The position numbers and the translations under genes are program-made. 31,562 nt of DNA. Origin: Choristocarpus tenellus KU-1152. Taxonomy: Eukaryota; Phaeophyceae. The DNA lies in NCBI GenBank assembly GCA_964200185.2, contig CAXNAD020000080.1:1-31562 (forward strand), written 5' to 3'. Below, in pieces: positions 22,301 to 31,562 of the stretch (within the stretch, counting starts at the first letter, position 1; each line of letters begins with the position of its first letter). Below the pieces are notes generated by a model. The model did not search any database and was not told the DNA's origin. It worked only from the letters and a program-made list of their open reading frames with translations.

Positions 22301-23537
22301 ATGTATTGCTAAGGCGTTTATAGAGTTGCTTGGTCGCCACTGCAGGAGGAAGTTTTCTGTGTGGTCCAGGGGATCTGCGCCTTACAGGAGAAAAAATATA
22401 TAGATGGCGTTCCAAGGTAGCTCATGTGGTGACTGCGATATCTGTTTAGAGATTCCTGTGCTTGCCTGTAGGACTTTCTGTACAATGAAAGGAGAGCTGG
22501 GCCGCAGATTAGCTTCAGTTTGGTACTACAAGTAGTACGATTACTCTGCTTGAAGGATTGCTATCTCAACAGTGGGGGTAAAGGTTGTTTGCATTAGAAG
22601 GCGTAGTGAGCGTGATAGTCATTTCTATGATGGTTGTCCAAGTGGAGCGATACTTGCTGTTAGCTACAGATTGTGCTTTTATAAGAAAAAATTGTGGGTA
22701 AAGTATTTCATTTCGGCTTTAAAAAAAAAAAGCCACCATAGACTCTAGTGTAGTTGTTTCAAAGGCACGTGTGCTTGTTTGTGAGCGGTATCAATATATA
22801 CCAGGTGTTGAGACTGATGTCAGAAAACACCTCTGTGTTGGTTGCAACTGCAGTTACCCCCTTTCAAGTATGCTCTGCTCAGTTTCGATATTCGATTCTG
22901 CCTACTTTAATCATGGAGACGTTCTATCTCTTTTGCATCAAAAGAGGGTACTATTGCTTATTTTTCTGGCACCTATCCCCTTAACCTTGCAGATTGCTTC
23001 ATTATACAGGGTGCAGGTTATGTGAGTCACTCACAGTAGGGGACACAACTTGATGAAAAAATATGTCCTACCCTTGAGTGGATAAGTATTGCCTCTTGCT
23101 GCCTCTCCTATTTTTTATCAACCTTGAGCTCTACCTGGTTCTGAGCCCATGCACCCACCCATCCCTCCGTTCACCCTCATATATTTTGTGTTTCTGAAAA
23201 AGCAGTAACCTCAATTGATAGTGCTTGTCTTTCAATAGCATGAATGTGATCATATCCGTTCTTTTTTTTTTGTGCCTATGGCATGCCTGAGATACATGGA
23301 ATACTACTGGAATAGAAGTTAATACCAACATAAGGAGTAGCTATAGTATCTACCCATTAATAATAAGAATTGCACTTGAAAGCCTAGGGGTTTCCTAATA
23401 TTTTTATATAGAGAGGTGTGAGATGACAAGGTTGTGTTAATGTTCAGTCCTGCCACCCTGCCTTATTATGGAGACCTAGCATGAAGGAGTAAAAGAGCAT
23501 CGCATACACTGTGCGGCATAGGTGATCTGTAGTGATG
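22301..23537. other. 3' flank of the OFA-type gene, nothing else recognised
   Basis: No AATAAA close to the stop was found. A hairpin of GGCTTT, an A-run and AAAGCC lies at about 22715-22734. Open frames at 22754-23025 overlap one another without splice context and are not called. Confidence 0.4.
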
Positions 23538-23649
23538 GATCAAAGTATCTGGGGGGAGGGGGGGGGGCTGTCCCTTTGGGATGCAATTTTCCTGGTTATG
23601 GTCCAAATGGACACTCTAGTGTAGAGTCCTCCCCCAGATACTTTGGGTC
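23538..23649. mobile_element. Complete small foldback (MITE-like) element with G/C tracts
   Basis: 112 bp. The left end CAAAGTATCTGGGGGGAGG pairs with the right end TCCTCCCCCAGATACTTTG. Inside these, CTGTCCCTTTGGG pairs loosely with TCCAAATGGACA, so nearly the whole element can fold back. A G-run of ten follows the left end. The ends match those at both window edges, and the AAAGTATCT core also matches the 259-bp elements. It is non-coding. Confidence 0.7.
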
Positions 23650-24286
23650 TGACGCTGTCTTCACTTCTTTATTGACAAGTTCATGCATTGATCAATCCGT
23701 CTCTCCTTGCTCACAACATAGATTCTTGAACAGTTGGTTTTCTTTGTAGATTGCGTTTGTTTCCAAAAAGTAATTTGAACAAGCAACTAACGCTGTGAGT
23801 CCAGCATGTTGCTTGTTTTCTTCTTTTTTTTGAAGTTGATGTTACACCATGCTTTTGTACAGGAATTGTCTGCTGTGGAAGTTGTGTCCCCCTGGTTGCA
23901 TCAAAGTGGCCAGTGCAAGCCATGACTTGTTTCAGGAAAGTTGTCCACTAGAGGGCACAAACATGCCGTTGAAAGCCAAAGGTCGTTTCAGGTATGTTTG
24001 AGAGTATGTATTCAACCAACAACCCCGAGAGTTAACTCTGAATTTTTCAAAAAATCAAATATGCTATCTTTTCTCTTCTTGGTGATCTTACTTCTTAAAA
24101 AAAAAAATGTCACTACACATTGTATTCAAGACACTATTGTGTACATGTCAAGGTGATTCAGAGATCGAACTGGATGTGCATTTGCAAATAGGAAGACTAT
24201 ACCTCAATCCATTATGTGTACACATGTAACTCCATTACAACACCATCAACTACCCTCAACAAAGCACTGCCGTTATTGTGGCAACT
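23650..24286. other. Intergenic stretch between two convergent genes
   Basis: It separates the 3' ends of the OFA-type gene and the coiled-coil gene. Minus-strand frame 23711-23923 and plus-strand frame 23941-24156 lack motifs. No RNA gene was recognised. Confidence 0.4.
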
Positions 24287-27200
24287 TCAATGCGCTAGGG
24301 CCATAGCAAGGACAACCACAATGACAGTGGTGGTGAACCCAACCAACAGATAGGACGATGGTCCCGGGTTGATGGGCGCAAAAGAATAGGTAACATCGAG
24401 ATTAGCCTCATGGCCGACTTCAACCTTTGGACATTTCTGTCCTACACACTCCGGGGTGTCTCTGTCTGTGCTTTCGTTGTCGTCCTCGGCTAAGGATTGT
24501 TGTTCTGTGCTTGTGACATGGTCAGTGGCGCCAAGTGACACCTTCTTGGCAGTTGGTCAAGAAGGGTGTGGTCAGACCTTAGCTATTTGTCTTGCTGTCA
24601 GGGTTAGGGTTAAAGATTAAACAAGGTTATATGTACCGCAGACTGTCTTTGTTGGGGTTTTTTTCACACAAGCAAGCGAGCTGCTTTTTCCTACTTTTTT
24701 GTTGTTGTTGGTAGTTCTGATGTCTTTGATGGGGTTGTGATGGGGTTGTGGGGCATGCTCAAGAGAACACAGTACGTACTTGGGTTGGTGTGACTGGGCA
24801 GGCCAATATTTGAAGTCCTTAATGATATTTTTTCGTAATATTGGGAGCCCTTAAGTAAGGGGTGTAGCCACCTCTGCCGACAACTGGTGTAGAACAACAA
24901 GATGGGAGCTAGTTCCTATTTAGATAGGCGTTAACATGAAATATAATTTTGTCTGGACTTTGTTGTGTCTGACTTGGTAGTGTAAGTAGGAAATCATTTT
25001 AACAGCCAGATTGGTTGGAGTTATCGCACCCCAATGCCATTGCAAGACAATAGTGGGCAAATATGTAGGGACCAGTCCTTCCAATATTTCCGGACATATC
25101 AAGATGAGATCCACTAAGTCGTGGAACCTGTTCAGTTCATGCGGGAACATATTCCAATATCTCTGACATGTCCGGATCAGGGCAGCCAGATATTGTGAGT
25201 GGGTCAGGTCATAGGCTGCTACAAAACCAATAAACAGATGGTACTGAGCTGGCCAGGTCTGATTCTACTTAATCTCAAGAATGAGTCAGGGTGACTGAAA
25301 GGATATATAATTATTCCCACATAAATTTGGCACAATTTGGGACATGTTTTTGACTGAGTCAACCCTACCCATTTTGACCGAACTGGTTCGGTCAAAATAC
25401 TTTTTTATTCATGGTCGTCAGTTATGCCAACCAGGAACCAATATGTTCTAATAAGGCTGGTCCATGGCCATCAACTGTTTCAATGTCACTAGCATGTGTG
25501 TGGGCTGGCCCGGTACTAACTAACAGGGCCAGTCCATGGGTGTCAACTGTTTCAACATGGCCAGGCCACGGGTCAGTCCACAGCCATGGGCTGGACTCCA
25601 GTCATGATAGCTGCCTGGACTGATGAAAAGTCCTGGTATTCACCTACCAGTACAATCCTAACCCTAACCCTAACCTATGTACTACTAGTATGTGTATGTG
25701 ATTATGTTGCGTATCGTTCGTATTTATCGATGTTTCTACTGAGGGAGGGACAATGCAAATAGAGATACTGTATTCTACTGAGCTTAAAAAAAACTCGCTG
25801 AACTATCTTCCCTGTCACCTATTATTTATTATATATGACAGCAGGTGCAGGTTGACAGTCAAGCATGTCAGGTACTTGCACAACACTGAACAGCTGAACA
25901 GGATGATTACTTTTGGTAAGAATATATGAGGATATACCGCTATTGCATGTCAATGGCGATGGTGAAGAGACGGCAATTCATTGCCTGAATCTTCCTTCAT
26001 GAGATGCAGAACTCACAATAATCACCTAAATACCTGGTGCAATAATTTTATTCTGGAATACACTAAGTAAAAGAGGCTGTTTGGGTGCTTTTTATAATCT
26101 ATTCTCTTTTCCTCACAGGATTGTGAAAGCAAATCCCTGCTCCAGGCAATGGAACTGAAGCACAGGGGGAGCACACACCTCGCCCAGGCGATGAAGGGCA
26201 TCCTGAAGTCGTCCTGACCGACTCCGTTCCATATCGAGCTGTTTTGTGACCTCCAGAAGACACGATAGGCACCTAGTCAAGAGTGCACACAGATGACAAC
26301 AGCAGGAGAGAGTCAGTTGAGAATCTCTGCACTGTCTATGACTCCACTGCCCGTTCACCACTTCAACAACTGCGATATCCCGTAGTCAGTTTCGCTTGAT
26401 ATCTGCAGAAGAAAGTAGAAAATATGTGAACTGTTGAAGCAAATCATTCGTAACTGTAGAAGCAGATCATACTTACAGTTTTCTGACATTTCAAATTGTC
26501 TCCCCTGGAGCACTCTGTGCTACAACAACAATAAATTTTCCGCACAACAGTAAATAATATATGGTCAGGTTTATTTAGGATTATTGCTTCAGAGCAGATT
26601 GAAATAATGCCCGGAGTTGGATTTTGTACCTCCTCCCTTCCTCTTTGGCCTTCGCTAAGTCTTCTCTCAGCTGGTGCTCCAACTGACTTGATTCAGATTT
26701 TGGTTGCCTTGAGTCTTGTTGCTCCCCTGGTGATTTTTTTGCTTCTTCATGAGCTTGCGGCGGTATGCTGTTGTTGTGGCCAGACGATGCCTGTGGATAT
26801 TATCAGTTCTGTAGCCAATCATCACAGTGCTCATCGTGTCACTGTGTTCAAGTTTTGAACCTTATGCACTGTTGAAGCTGACCACAATACCATCTCCATT
26901 TCTCCATGAAGGTTGTACATTTGGCCTTGCTATGCCACACACTCACATGCACACATTTGTATTGATCAATATCTTTAACTGGACTGCATTTGAAGGGCTC
27001 TGGTGTTGAGAGATAGTTGGACTAATGGTTATGGACACAGAAATCCTGTTTTGAGTTTGTTTTGTAGTGCAAATGATCCATTTGAAATGGAAGGGTGATG
27101 AGGGCTCGGCGAGTGCTCCCTATCAAGTAATGGGTGGGAAAATAAACATTCTTAACAAAAGCAATGGAGAGCTTGCTACCAATATGAACTCCCTGCCCAC

Positions 27201-30200
27201 ACCCTTGCTTTCAATTGGATCCAAAATGTATCGCACTTGAATAGGTGCACTAAATATTTCCATACAGTATCCGTTGACTACTAAGATAAGGAAAATAATT
27301 ATTGCTTGAGGAGCATGATTATCGTGCTTTTACCTCATTTGTTTGTTCTAGTGCATCGAACATCTCATCTTCATCAACCTGCCGTCCACTTTCAGGCACA
27401 ATATCATCCCAACTGGTCTTGGATTGTGGTGGTTCCCTGCCACCGTTGCACCTCCTATGATTGTTGCCGACACCATCACTGTTATGGAAGTATATGACAC
27501 TGTTCTGTCCATCTTCAGTTCCTCCAAACTTTCCGTGCTTGATGATGGGTGCTTGAGGACTGGGGCATGATTTTAAATGATCCCTGATCTTCCGCTTGCC
27601 TTGAAGGTCATGCCATTGCCTCTTGGTTTCATTGGCCTTACAATAACAGCACTTCTCTGGAGCATCACACAGTGACCGCAATGCAATCTCAGCATCTGCT
27701 TGGCCCTGCACAAGGATTTCAAGGGAGGGTGGTAAGAATAAATTGGTAGGGCTAGCTCTACACGTCGTCTCACAGCCCAGTGTAATTTGTGACGATGCTT
27801 GGAGTAGCATAGCTGGTGATGCTCTAAACATTACCTGAAAAGCAGTTTTAATTCAAAATATATGTTTTCGTAGGTTTTAGTTACTGCGTCTGTGTGCTTA
27901 TGCGTGCTTTCTCATTTGTGCTTGTGTTTGTGCATGTGTTTGCTTGGCTGTTTTGGATGGATGCGTGGATGTTGCACAGATGGTATGGGGCAGTTATGTG
28001 AAGCAGCATCTACACAGGTGAGAAAATGATGATGTTGAGGTGAAAGGAGGAAGTGAGTGAAAGTATCGTAGAGGGTACGAGTTTTGCCCTGTTTGTCCAT
28101 TTGGGGCTTGGCTTCCCATGGGGTTTTTATGATATGTTGCCTACTCCAGAATGTTTCGGAGTAGGTAATATGTCTATTTTATGAAATGGCGTGTCTGGAA
28201 CAAGGATACTGGCACTTCCTAACAAATACGACGGATAATATCACATGGAAATCGCAACATTGGATTTTTTCCCCCAAATGGATGCAGCCCTACCCTCTAA
28301 GATACTTTGACTCAGTAGGTCACTGAAACAACATATAGATTTATAGGATGATTAAGACAAGTACGACATTTCTGAAGGACTAGAATGATCACTTGGGTAT
28401 ACTACTGGTTTTCAGCATAATGAATGAGTTTGCTGACAGAATTGTAAGCAGACAAAGATTACATGACATGGCTAGAACCACTTCAAGTAACTCTCTCTCT
28501 CCTAAGTTTCTCTGGCATTGAATGGCATGCAGCAACTAGTGTTCAGTTCTATGTGTTCAAACCTGCAACGCTTGGTTGATTTCAGCCTTTGCCATCTCCA
28601 CCTTAGCGACCAATTCCAGCTTTCGTGTTCTAAGCAATCGTATCTCTGATTCTGCTTGACTCAACTTTGCAGACAGCTCGGCACTGTGCAGCTCCTCTCT
28701 GCCTTTCACGGTCTTGGACAGTAGCTGTGTCATTCGTTCAAAACCTTGATGTGAGCAAACCAGTCAAGGGTATTATGGCACATGACATTTGTGTATATGC
28801 TCAACCTTTTGGTTGCTGGTGATCTCCCCATCTCCCCTCTACAACAATGCACTAAAAAATAGGACCAACTCAATATCTGCATGTTTATCCTCTTCCATGT
28901 ATATCCTCTTCCATTTATTGGTGCTTGGATGTGTGTAGAGACAGTTGGGTTCGTGTTTCAAACAGAAGAGATACAAAACCAGAGTATATCACCTCCCCAC
29001 TACAGCAGTTTAGATCAGAGGGGGTCGCTCTCAGAATTTATACAGCACAACACACATTGTACTAAAAGTAGCACACATTATCCTCACAGTGTTTTGTGCT
29101 CTAGCTTTTGCTAACGCCATCTCTACTTGCTTTCGCGCTCTTGTTTCTTGTTCGCACTTTGCTGTTACTTGCCACAGCTTCTCGGCAAACGAGGACAGCG
29201 CCTCTACGGTTTGATTCTTGCTCACACTGGCTGCAGCGTCCTGGGAACAGGTCAATCCAAACAAATTGTGCATGAAAAAATTATGGAGTTGGTTGCTTGC
29301 TCATTAACCCATACATAGACAGCAAAATAGTATTTCAATAGATGTCTCTACAAGGACTTTTCTTCCTTGAAATGTGATTTATGCCATATAAAAACTTGAA
29401 TGGTGGGAGTATTGCAACATGTTGCACTCACATTTCAACGTGCTTGCACATACTATTTTAACACTTGTAGTGTGGGAGAGACTACTGCAGAACGCCTACC
29501 CAATACTATGTAGGATATAATAACGAACGATCAAACGCAAGAATAAAACGATCGCTAAGCATCCAAGTCATTGATCCAGTAAAACAAAAGAGTACAATTG
29601 TGTGCAAAAATAGGAGAACCTCCTATCCGGAAAAATACCTCTAGGCTGAACCTTAGTCAATTGTGCTTTCGAGTGAAAGTATCTCAGAGGGTACGAGTTT
29701 TGCCCTGTTTGTCCATTTGGGGCTTGGCTTCCCATGGGTTTCTTAATGCTATTTTCCTACTCCAAAATGTTTCGGAGCAGGTAAAATGTACACGTTATGA
29801 AATGGTGTGTCTGGAACACGGGTATTGACACTTCCTTTCAAACACGATAGCTAATATTACATTAAAATCCCAACATTTGGTTTTGGCCCCCAAATGGGCG
29901 CGTCCCTACCCTCTAAGATACTTTGACTCTTCAGTGTTTTTCACAGGTACGAGACGACAATATATGTCATAGGTCGCAAATATATGATTCTTCCAATACC
30001 CAGAGCAAAGTCCTCCTGCGGAATGCTCTGTGTGTTGCATTAGTACTAATAGTCTTTCACGTTGTTCAAAGCTGTACCCTTAGCTGACTGCAGAGTGATT
30101 TTGTTTCCATTCTCAAGCAGAGTGGGTCGTCACCCTGACTGGACTGGGTATTGGGACTCTACGTGTTGAACTTTAAAAATAATGAGGTTTGATAAATCTA

Positions 30201-30621
30201 AGATTGAACCTAGTCGCTGCTGCATATCTAAAACCAAGCAAAAAGACAAACCTGCCATACACCGTGGACAACAGGAGTAGAAGTGGCACCACCATTTTCC
30301 CCATATGCAATAAGCCCTGCCGAATGGGTTGAAGCGATGGTGGGGTATAATTGGAGAAGATGACCTTTGGTGATAAGTAAGTCTATTACCTCTTTTCTCA
30401 ATGCCATTACCGACCTCGAGAGGTTTGATCTATGCTTTACCATTATCTCCTTCTTTGTGGTGTGGTTGCCCCATAGCGTTGACAACACGAGCGATTTTGT
30501 CCTCTTCTTTGTCGACACCAGGTTTTATATTCTCTTGTTCAGGGCTTGCTCCTTCAGCTATATGACCAGCAACGGGGGCATGGTTTTGTTGACCCTCACC
30601 TGGTGTGAAGGATGGACGCAT
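24287..30621 (-). CDS. Coiled-coil, zinc-finger-like, C-terminally membrane-anchored protein of unknown function
   Basis: Proposed exons on the minus strand: 30621-30441, 30316-30252, 29240-29088, 28724-28563, 27834-27334, 26790-26630, 26272-26179, 24541-24287; 1,572 nt, 523 aa. All junctions are GT-AG and every phase closes. ATG 30621 has an in-frame stop just upstream. Residues 1-82 are hydrophilic. Residues 83-187 are charged and helix-rich (EQETRARKQVEMALAKARAQ; KLSQAESEIRLLRTRKLELV), as in coiled coils. Residues 249-277 form C-x2-C-x20-H-x3-C (CCYC then HLKSC), a zinc-finger-like spacing. Residues 385-439 are again coiled (LREDLAKAKEEGRR). Residues 502-520 (YLLVGFTTTVIVVVLAMAL) are a membrane segment four residues from the end, a tail-anchor arrangement typical of ER, Golgi or mitochondrial outer-membrane proteins. 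I do not recognise the family. Membership of the last two exons is less sure, because the final intron is 1.6 kb. Confidence 0.7.
24601..24615. repeat. Telomere-like tract
   Basis: GGGTTAGGGTTAAAG, directly upstream of the last coiled-coil-gene exon, within its final intron. Confidence 0.55.
24920..25264 (-). CDS. Unrecognised open frame inside the last intron, possible element remnant
   Basis: The minus strand is open for 114 codons between TAG at 25267-25265 and TAA at 24922-24920. The first methionine comes late (25150). The peptide is rich in W, Y, H, L and I (for example QYHLFIGFVAAYDLTH, CQRYWNMFPHELNRFHDLVD), so it looks like folded protein rather than random translation. It lies in the same orientation as the surrounding gene, in the intron between 26178 and 24542. 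It could be a skipped exon, but no donor in phase was found. It could also be a fragment of an inserted element. No family is recognised. Confidence 0.35.
   Translation of the reverse strand, partial: NQTWPAQYHLFIGFVAAYDLTHSQYLAALIRTCQRYWNMFPHELNRFHDLVDLILICPEILEGLVPTYLPTIVLQWHWGAITPTNLAVKMISYLHYQVRHNKVQTKLYFMLTPI
25459..25605. repeat. Short imperfect direct repeats (CCATGG/TCAACTGTTTCAA)
   Basis: GGCTGGTCCATGGCCATCAA then CTGTTTCAATG recurs 68 bp later as GGCCAGTCCATGGGTGTCAA then CTGTTTCAACA. Further GTCCACAGCCATGG-like units follow. Confidence 0.5.
25656..25675. repeat. Telomere-like tract (longest)
   Basis: TCCTAACCCTAACCCTAACC, three CCCTAA units, in the last intron of the coiled-coil gene. 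Confidence 0.75.
26570..26583 (-). promoter_or_regulatory. Alternative stop codon with overlapping AATAAA in the coiled-coil gene
   Basis: If the donor at 26629 is not used, exon 6 reads on in frame to TAA at 26583-26581. AATAAA follows on the same strand at 26575-26570. This would give a protein ending SALKQ without the membrane anchor. The hexamer is very close to the stop, so an actual cleavage site is uncertain. Confidence 0.3.
28055..28313 (+). mobile_element. Inverted-repeat (MITE-like) element, copy 2, in an intron
   Basis: 259 bp between GAGTGAAAGTATCGTAGAGG and CCCTCTAAGATACTTTGACT. It has the shared internal blocks GTTTTGCCCTGTTTGTCCAT and GGCTTCCCATGGGG, and the central palindrome (CTACTCCAGAATGTTTCGGA). 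AGT lies directly on both sides, a possible 3-bp target duplication. It lies in the coiled-coil gene's intron between 28562 and 27835. Confidence 0.8.
29671..29929 (+). mobile_element. Inverted-repeat (MITE-like) element, copy 3, in an intron
   Basis: 259 bp, the same length and orientation as copy 2, between GAGTGAAAGTATCTCAGAGG and CCCTCTAAGATACTTTGACT. TTC lies on both sides, a possible 3-bp target duplication. It lies in the coiled-coil gene's intron between 30251 and 29241. The central palindrome is slightly degraded (CCAAAATGTTTCGGAGCAGG). Confidence 0.8.
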
Positions 30622-30863
30622 CGCGACATAAGAATACTTCAGAGTTTAGGAATATGAACGAACTTTTATTGCTATTGATAGAATACCAACGAACGGTGAA
30701 ACGGCAGAAAATGCGGTGAAACTAGTGGTGTATCGATGCACGATACGGTTTTCTTTCACAACAACCACTATGGTAGTAGTACAACTTTAACTTTATCTAT
30801 GGTTCATATTGAGCGTATGTGAAGGGTGACTGGAAATTCTTCCAGGTACCAGGCGAGAGCACG
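30622..30863. promoter_or_regulatory. Shared region between divergent coiled-coil and Tudor-like genes
   Basis: 242 bp separate the two start codons. An acceptor-like CTTCCAG at 30837-30844 in front of the Tudor-like ORF leaves open the possibility of an upstream non-coding or coding exon for that gene. Confidence 0.4.
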
Positions 30864-31358
30864 ATGATAGATCAAAGCATGGACTACAGTCTTACAGGCG
30901 ATGAGGCAGACCTTTCTCCTCGTGGAGAAAGCGTGGGGCGGGCTGGCGGGTCCGACCATCAAGTCGGTCAGAATCTCGTTGGAGAGGACATTAACCGTAC
31001 CATGCCAGACACTCCCATCACTGCCAACCAATCATACGTGTCAGCACCATGCGTAGGGAGTAGGGTGACTGCTAACTTCCAAAGGAGAGGAAAATATTAT
31101 CCTGGACAAGTTGCTCAAGTCAACGAAGACGGCAGTATTGATGTGCATTTCGACGACGGAGATCGAGAGCTGGGTGTAGGACTCGACAGAATAAGGTTGA
31201 AGATCCCTACCTGTTTTGGGAACAGCATCCTATTCCGATTTAGACACATTTTTGGTGTCCCAGGTAGTGCTAAGTTTGAGGAATCACCAACAAAATTACA
31301 AGAAAGTCAATGTCACACCAGCGACCCGAAGCATGTAAGGGACTTCACAGTTGAGTAA
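30864..31358 (+). CDS. Small Tudor-like domain protein
   Basis: A plus-strand frame of 164 codons from ATG 30864 to TAA at 31356-31358, with an in-frame stop upstream at 30810-30812. Residues 1-60 are acidic and polar, probably disordered. Residues 64-113 look like a Tudor module: VGSRVTANFQRRGKYYPGQV, then NEDGSIDVHFDDGDRELGV. The G-x-x-V start, aromatic pair before PG, and V-x-F-D-D-G-D strand are typical. Such modules bind methylated lysine or arginine on histones or RNA-binding proteins (family knowledge). The C-terminus has no recognised feature. It is likely the last or only exon, since AATAAA follows 22 nt after the stop. An upstream exon joined at the acceptor near 30844 is possible. 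It diverges from the coiled-coil gene. Confidence 0.68.
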   Translation: MIDQSMDYSLTGDEADLSPRGESVGRAGGSDHQVGQNLVGEDINRTMPDTPITANQSYVSAPCVGSRVTANFQRRGKYYPGQVAQVNEDGSIDVHFDDGDRELGVGLDRIRLKIPTCFGNSILFRFRHIFGVPGSAKFEESPTKLQESQCHTSDPKHVRDFTVE

Positions 31359-31380
31359 GGGAATGTGGCTAGAAGGAATT

Positions 31381-31386
31381 AATAAA
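31381..31386 (+). promoter_or_regulatory. Polyadenylation signal of the Tudor-like gene
   Basis: AATAAA 22 nt after the stop codon at 31358. Confidence 0.55.
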
Positions 31387-31477
31387 ATGTTCGTGCTGAT
31401 GGAATTGTTAACTTGGAAGAAATGCTGACATTAGGGACAAATTATGGTAGGGTATCGGGTTTCATAGGGAAACCTTG

Positions 31478-31562
31478 GACTCAAAGTATCTGGGAGGGGG
31501 GGGGGTGACGGCTGTCCATTTGGGGCCCATTTTCGATGTCGCAATTTTTGGGTGATTTGGTT
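31478..31562. mobile_element. Left part of an inverted-repeat element, cut by the window edge
   Basis: GACTCAAAGTATCTGGGAGG, then a G-run, then GGCTGTCCATTTGGGGCCCA. The end matches 23538 and, inverted, the window start. The TGTCCATTTGGGGC block also matches the 259-bp elements. Confidence 0.6.

Noticed and set aside
22715-22734. GGCTTT/A-run/AAAGCC hairpin resembling a terminator
   Set aside because: Bacterial-type terminators are not meaningful in this eukaryotic context; no gene ends here.
28881-29318. Overlapping plus-strand frames opposite the coiled-coil exons
   Set aside because: They are antisense to exon 29240-29088, whose splice sites and helix-rich peptide are far more convincing.

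Overview
The window is eukaryotic nuclear DNA. Every well-supported gene is split by canonical GT-AG introns of about 100 to 1,640 nt, terminal exons can carry AATAAA signals, and TTAGGG-type tracts and short inverted-repeat elements are scattered throughout. Base composition is moderate, and no bacterial operon structure or ribosome-binding-site pattern is visible. The organism cannot be named from sequence alone; an intron-rich protist or alga is the most natural reading.

Layout. Positions 1-7100 are mostly low-coding DNA with isolated exon-like segments on the minus strand: a membrane-segment C-terminus at 2238-2010, a two-exon Tudor-like C-terminus at 4572-3636, and a weak terminal exon near 5294. 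A coding-like but broken stretch on the plus strand covers 5594-6650. Positions 7140-9980 hold three diverged copies of one decayed repetitive element. Its 3' end coincides with a foldback motif (CCCTCTGACA...TGTCAGGG) found eight times between 1183 and 10555. Positions 10560-13110 are low-coding and contain one 265-bp inverted-repeat element.

The core of the window is a divergent gene pair. The minus-strand gene (16288-13115, 7 exons, 327 aa) is a mitochondrial carrier of the 2-oxoglutarate/malate (OGC/DTC) type. The plus-strand gene (16558-22300, 9 exons, 499 aa) is a major-facilitator transporter of the oxalate/formate antiporter (OFA) type. Both reading frames close exactly across all introns, and the start codons are only 269 bp apart, so one shared promoter region probably drives both. 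Both products are likely organic-acid carriers; a metabolic link between them is inference.

The right third holds a second divergent pair. A minus-strand gene (30621-24287, 8 exons, 523 aa) encodes a protein I do not recognise: coiled coils, a C-x2-C-x20-H-x3-C zinc-finger-like motif, more coiled coil, and a C-terminal membrane anchor. A plus-strand ORF (30864-31358, 164 aa) encodes a small Tudor-like protein with an AATAAA signal just after its stop. Two copies of the 259-bp inverted-repeat element lie in introns of the coiled-coil gene. Related inverted-repeat ends lie at both window edges and at 23538-23649.
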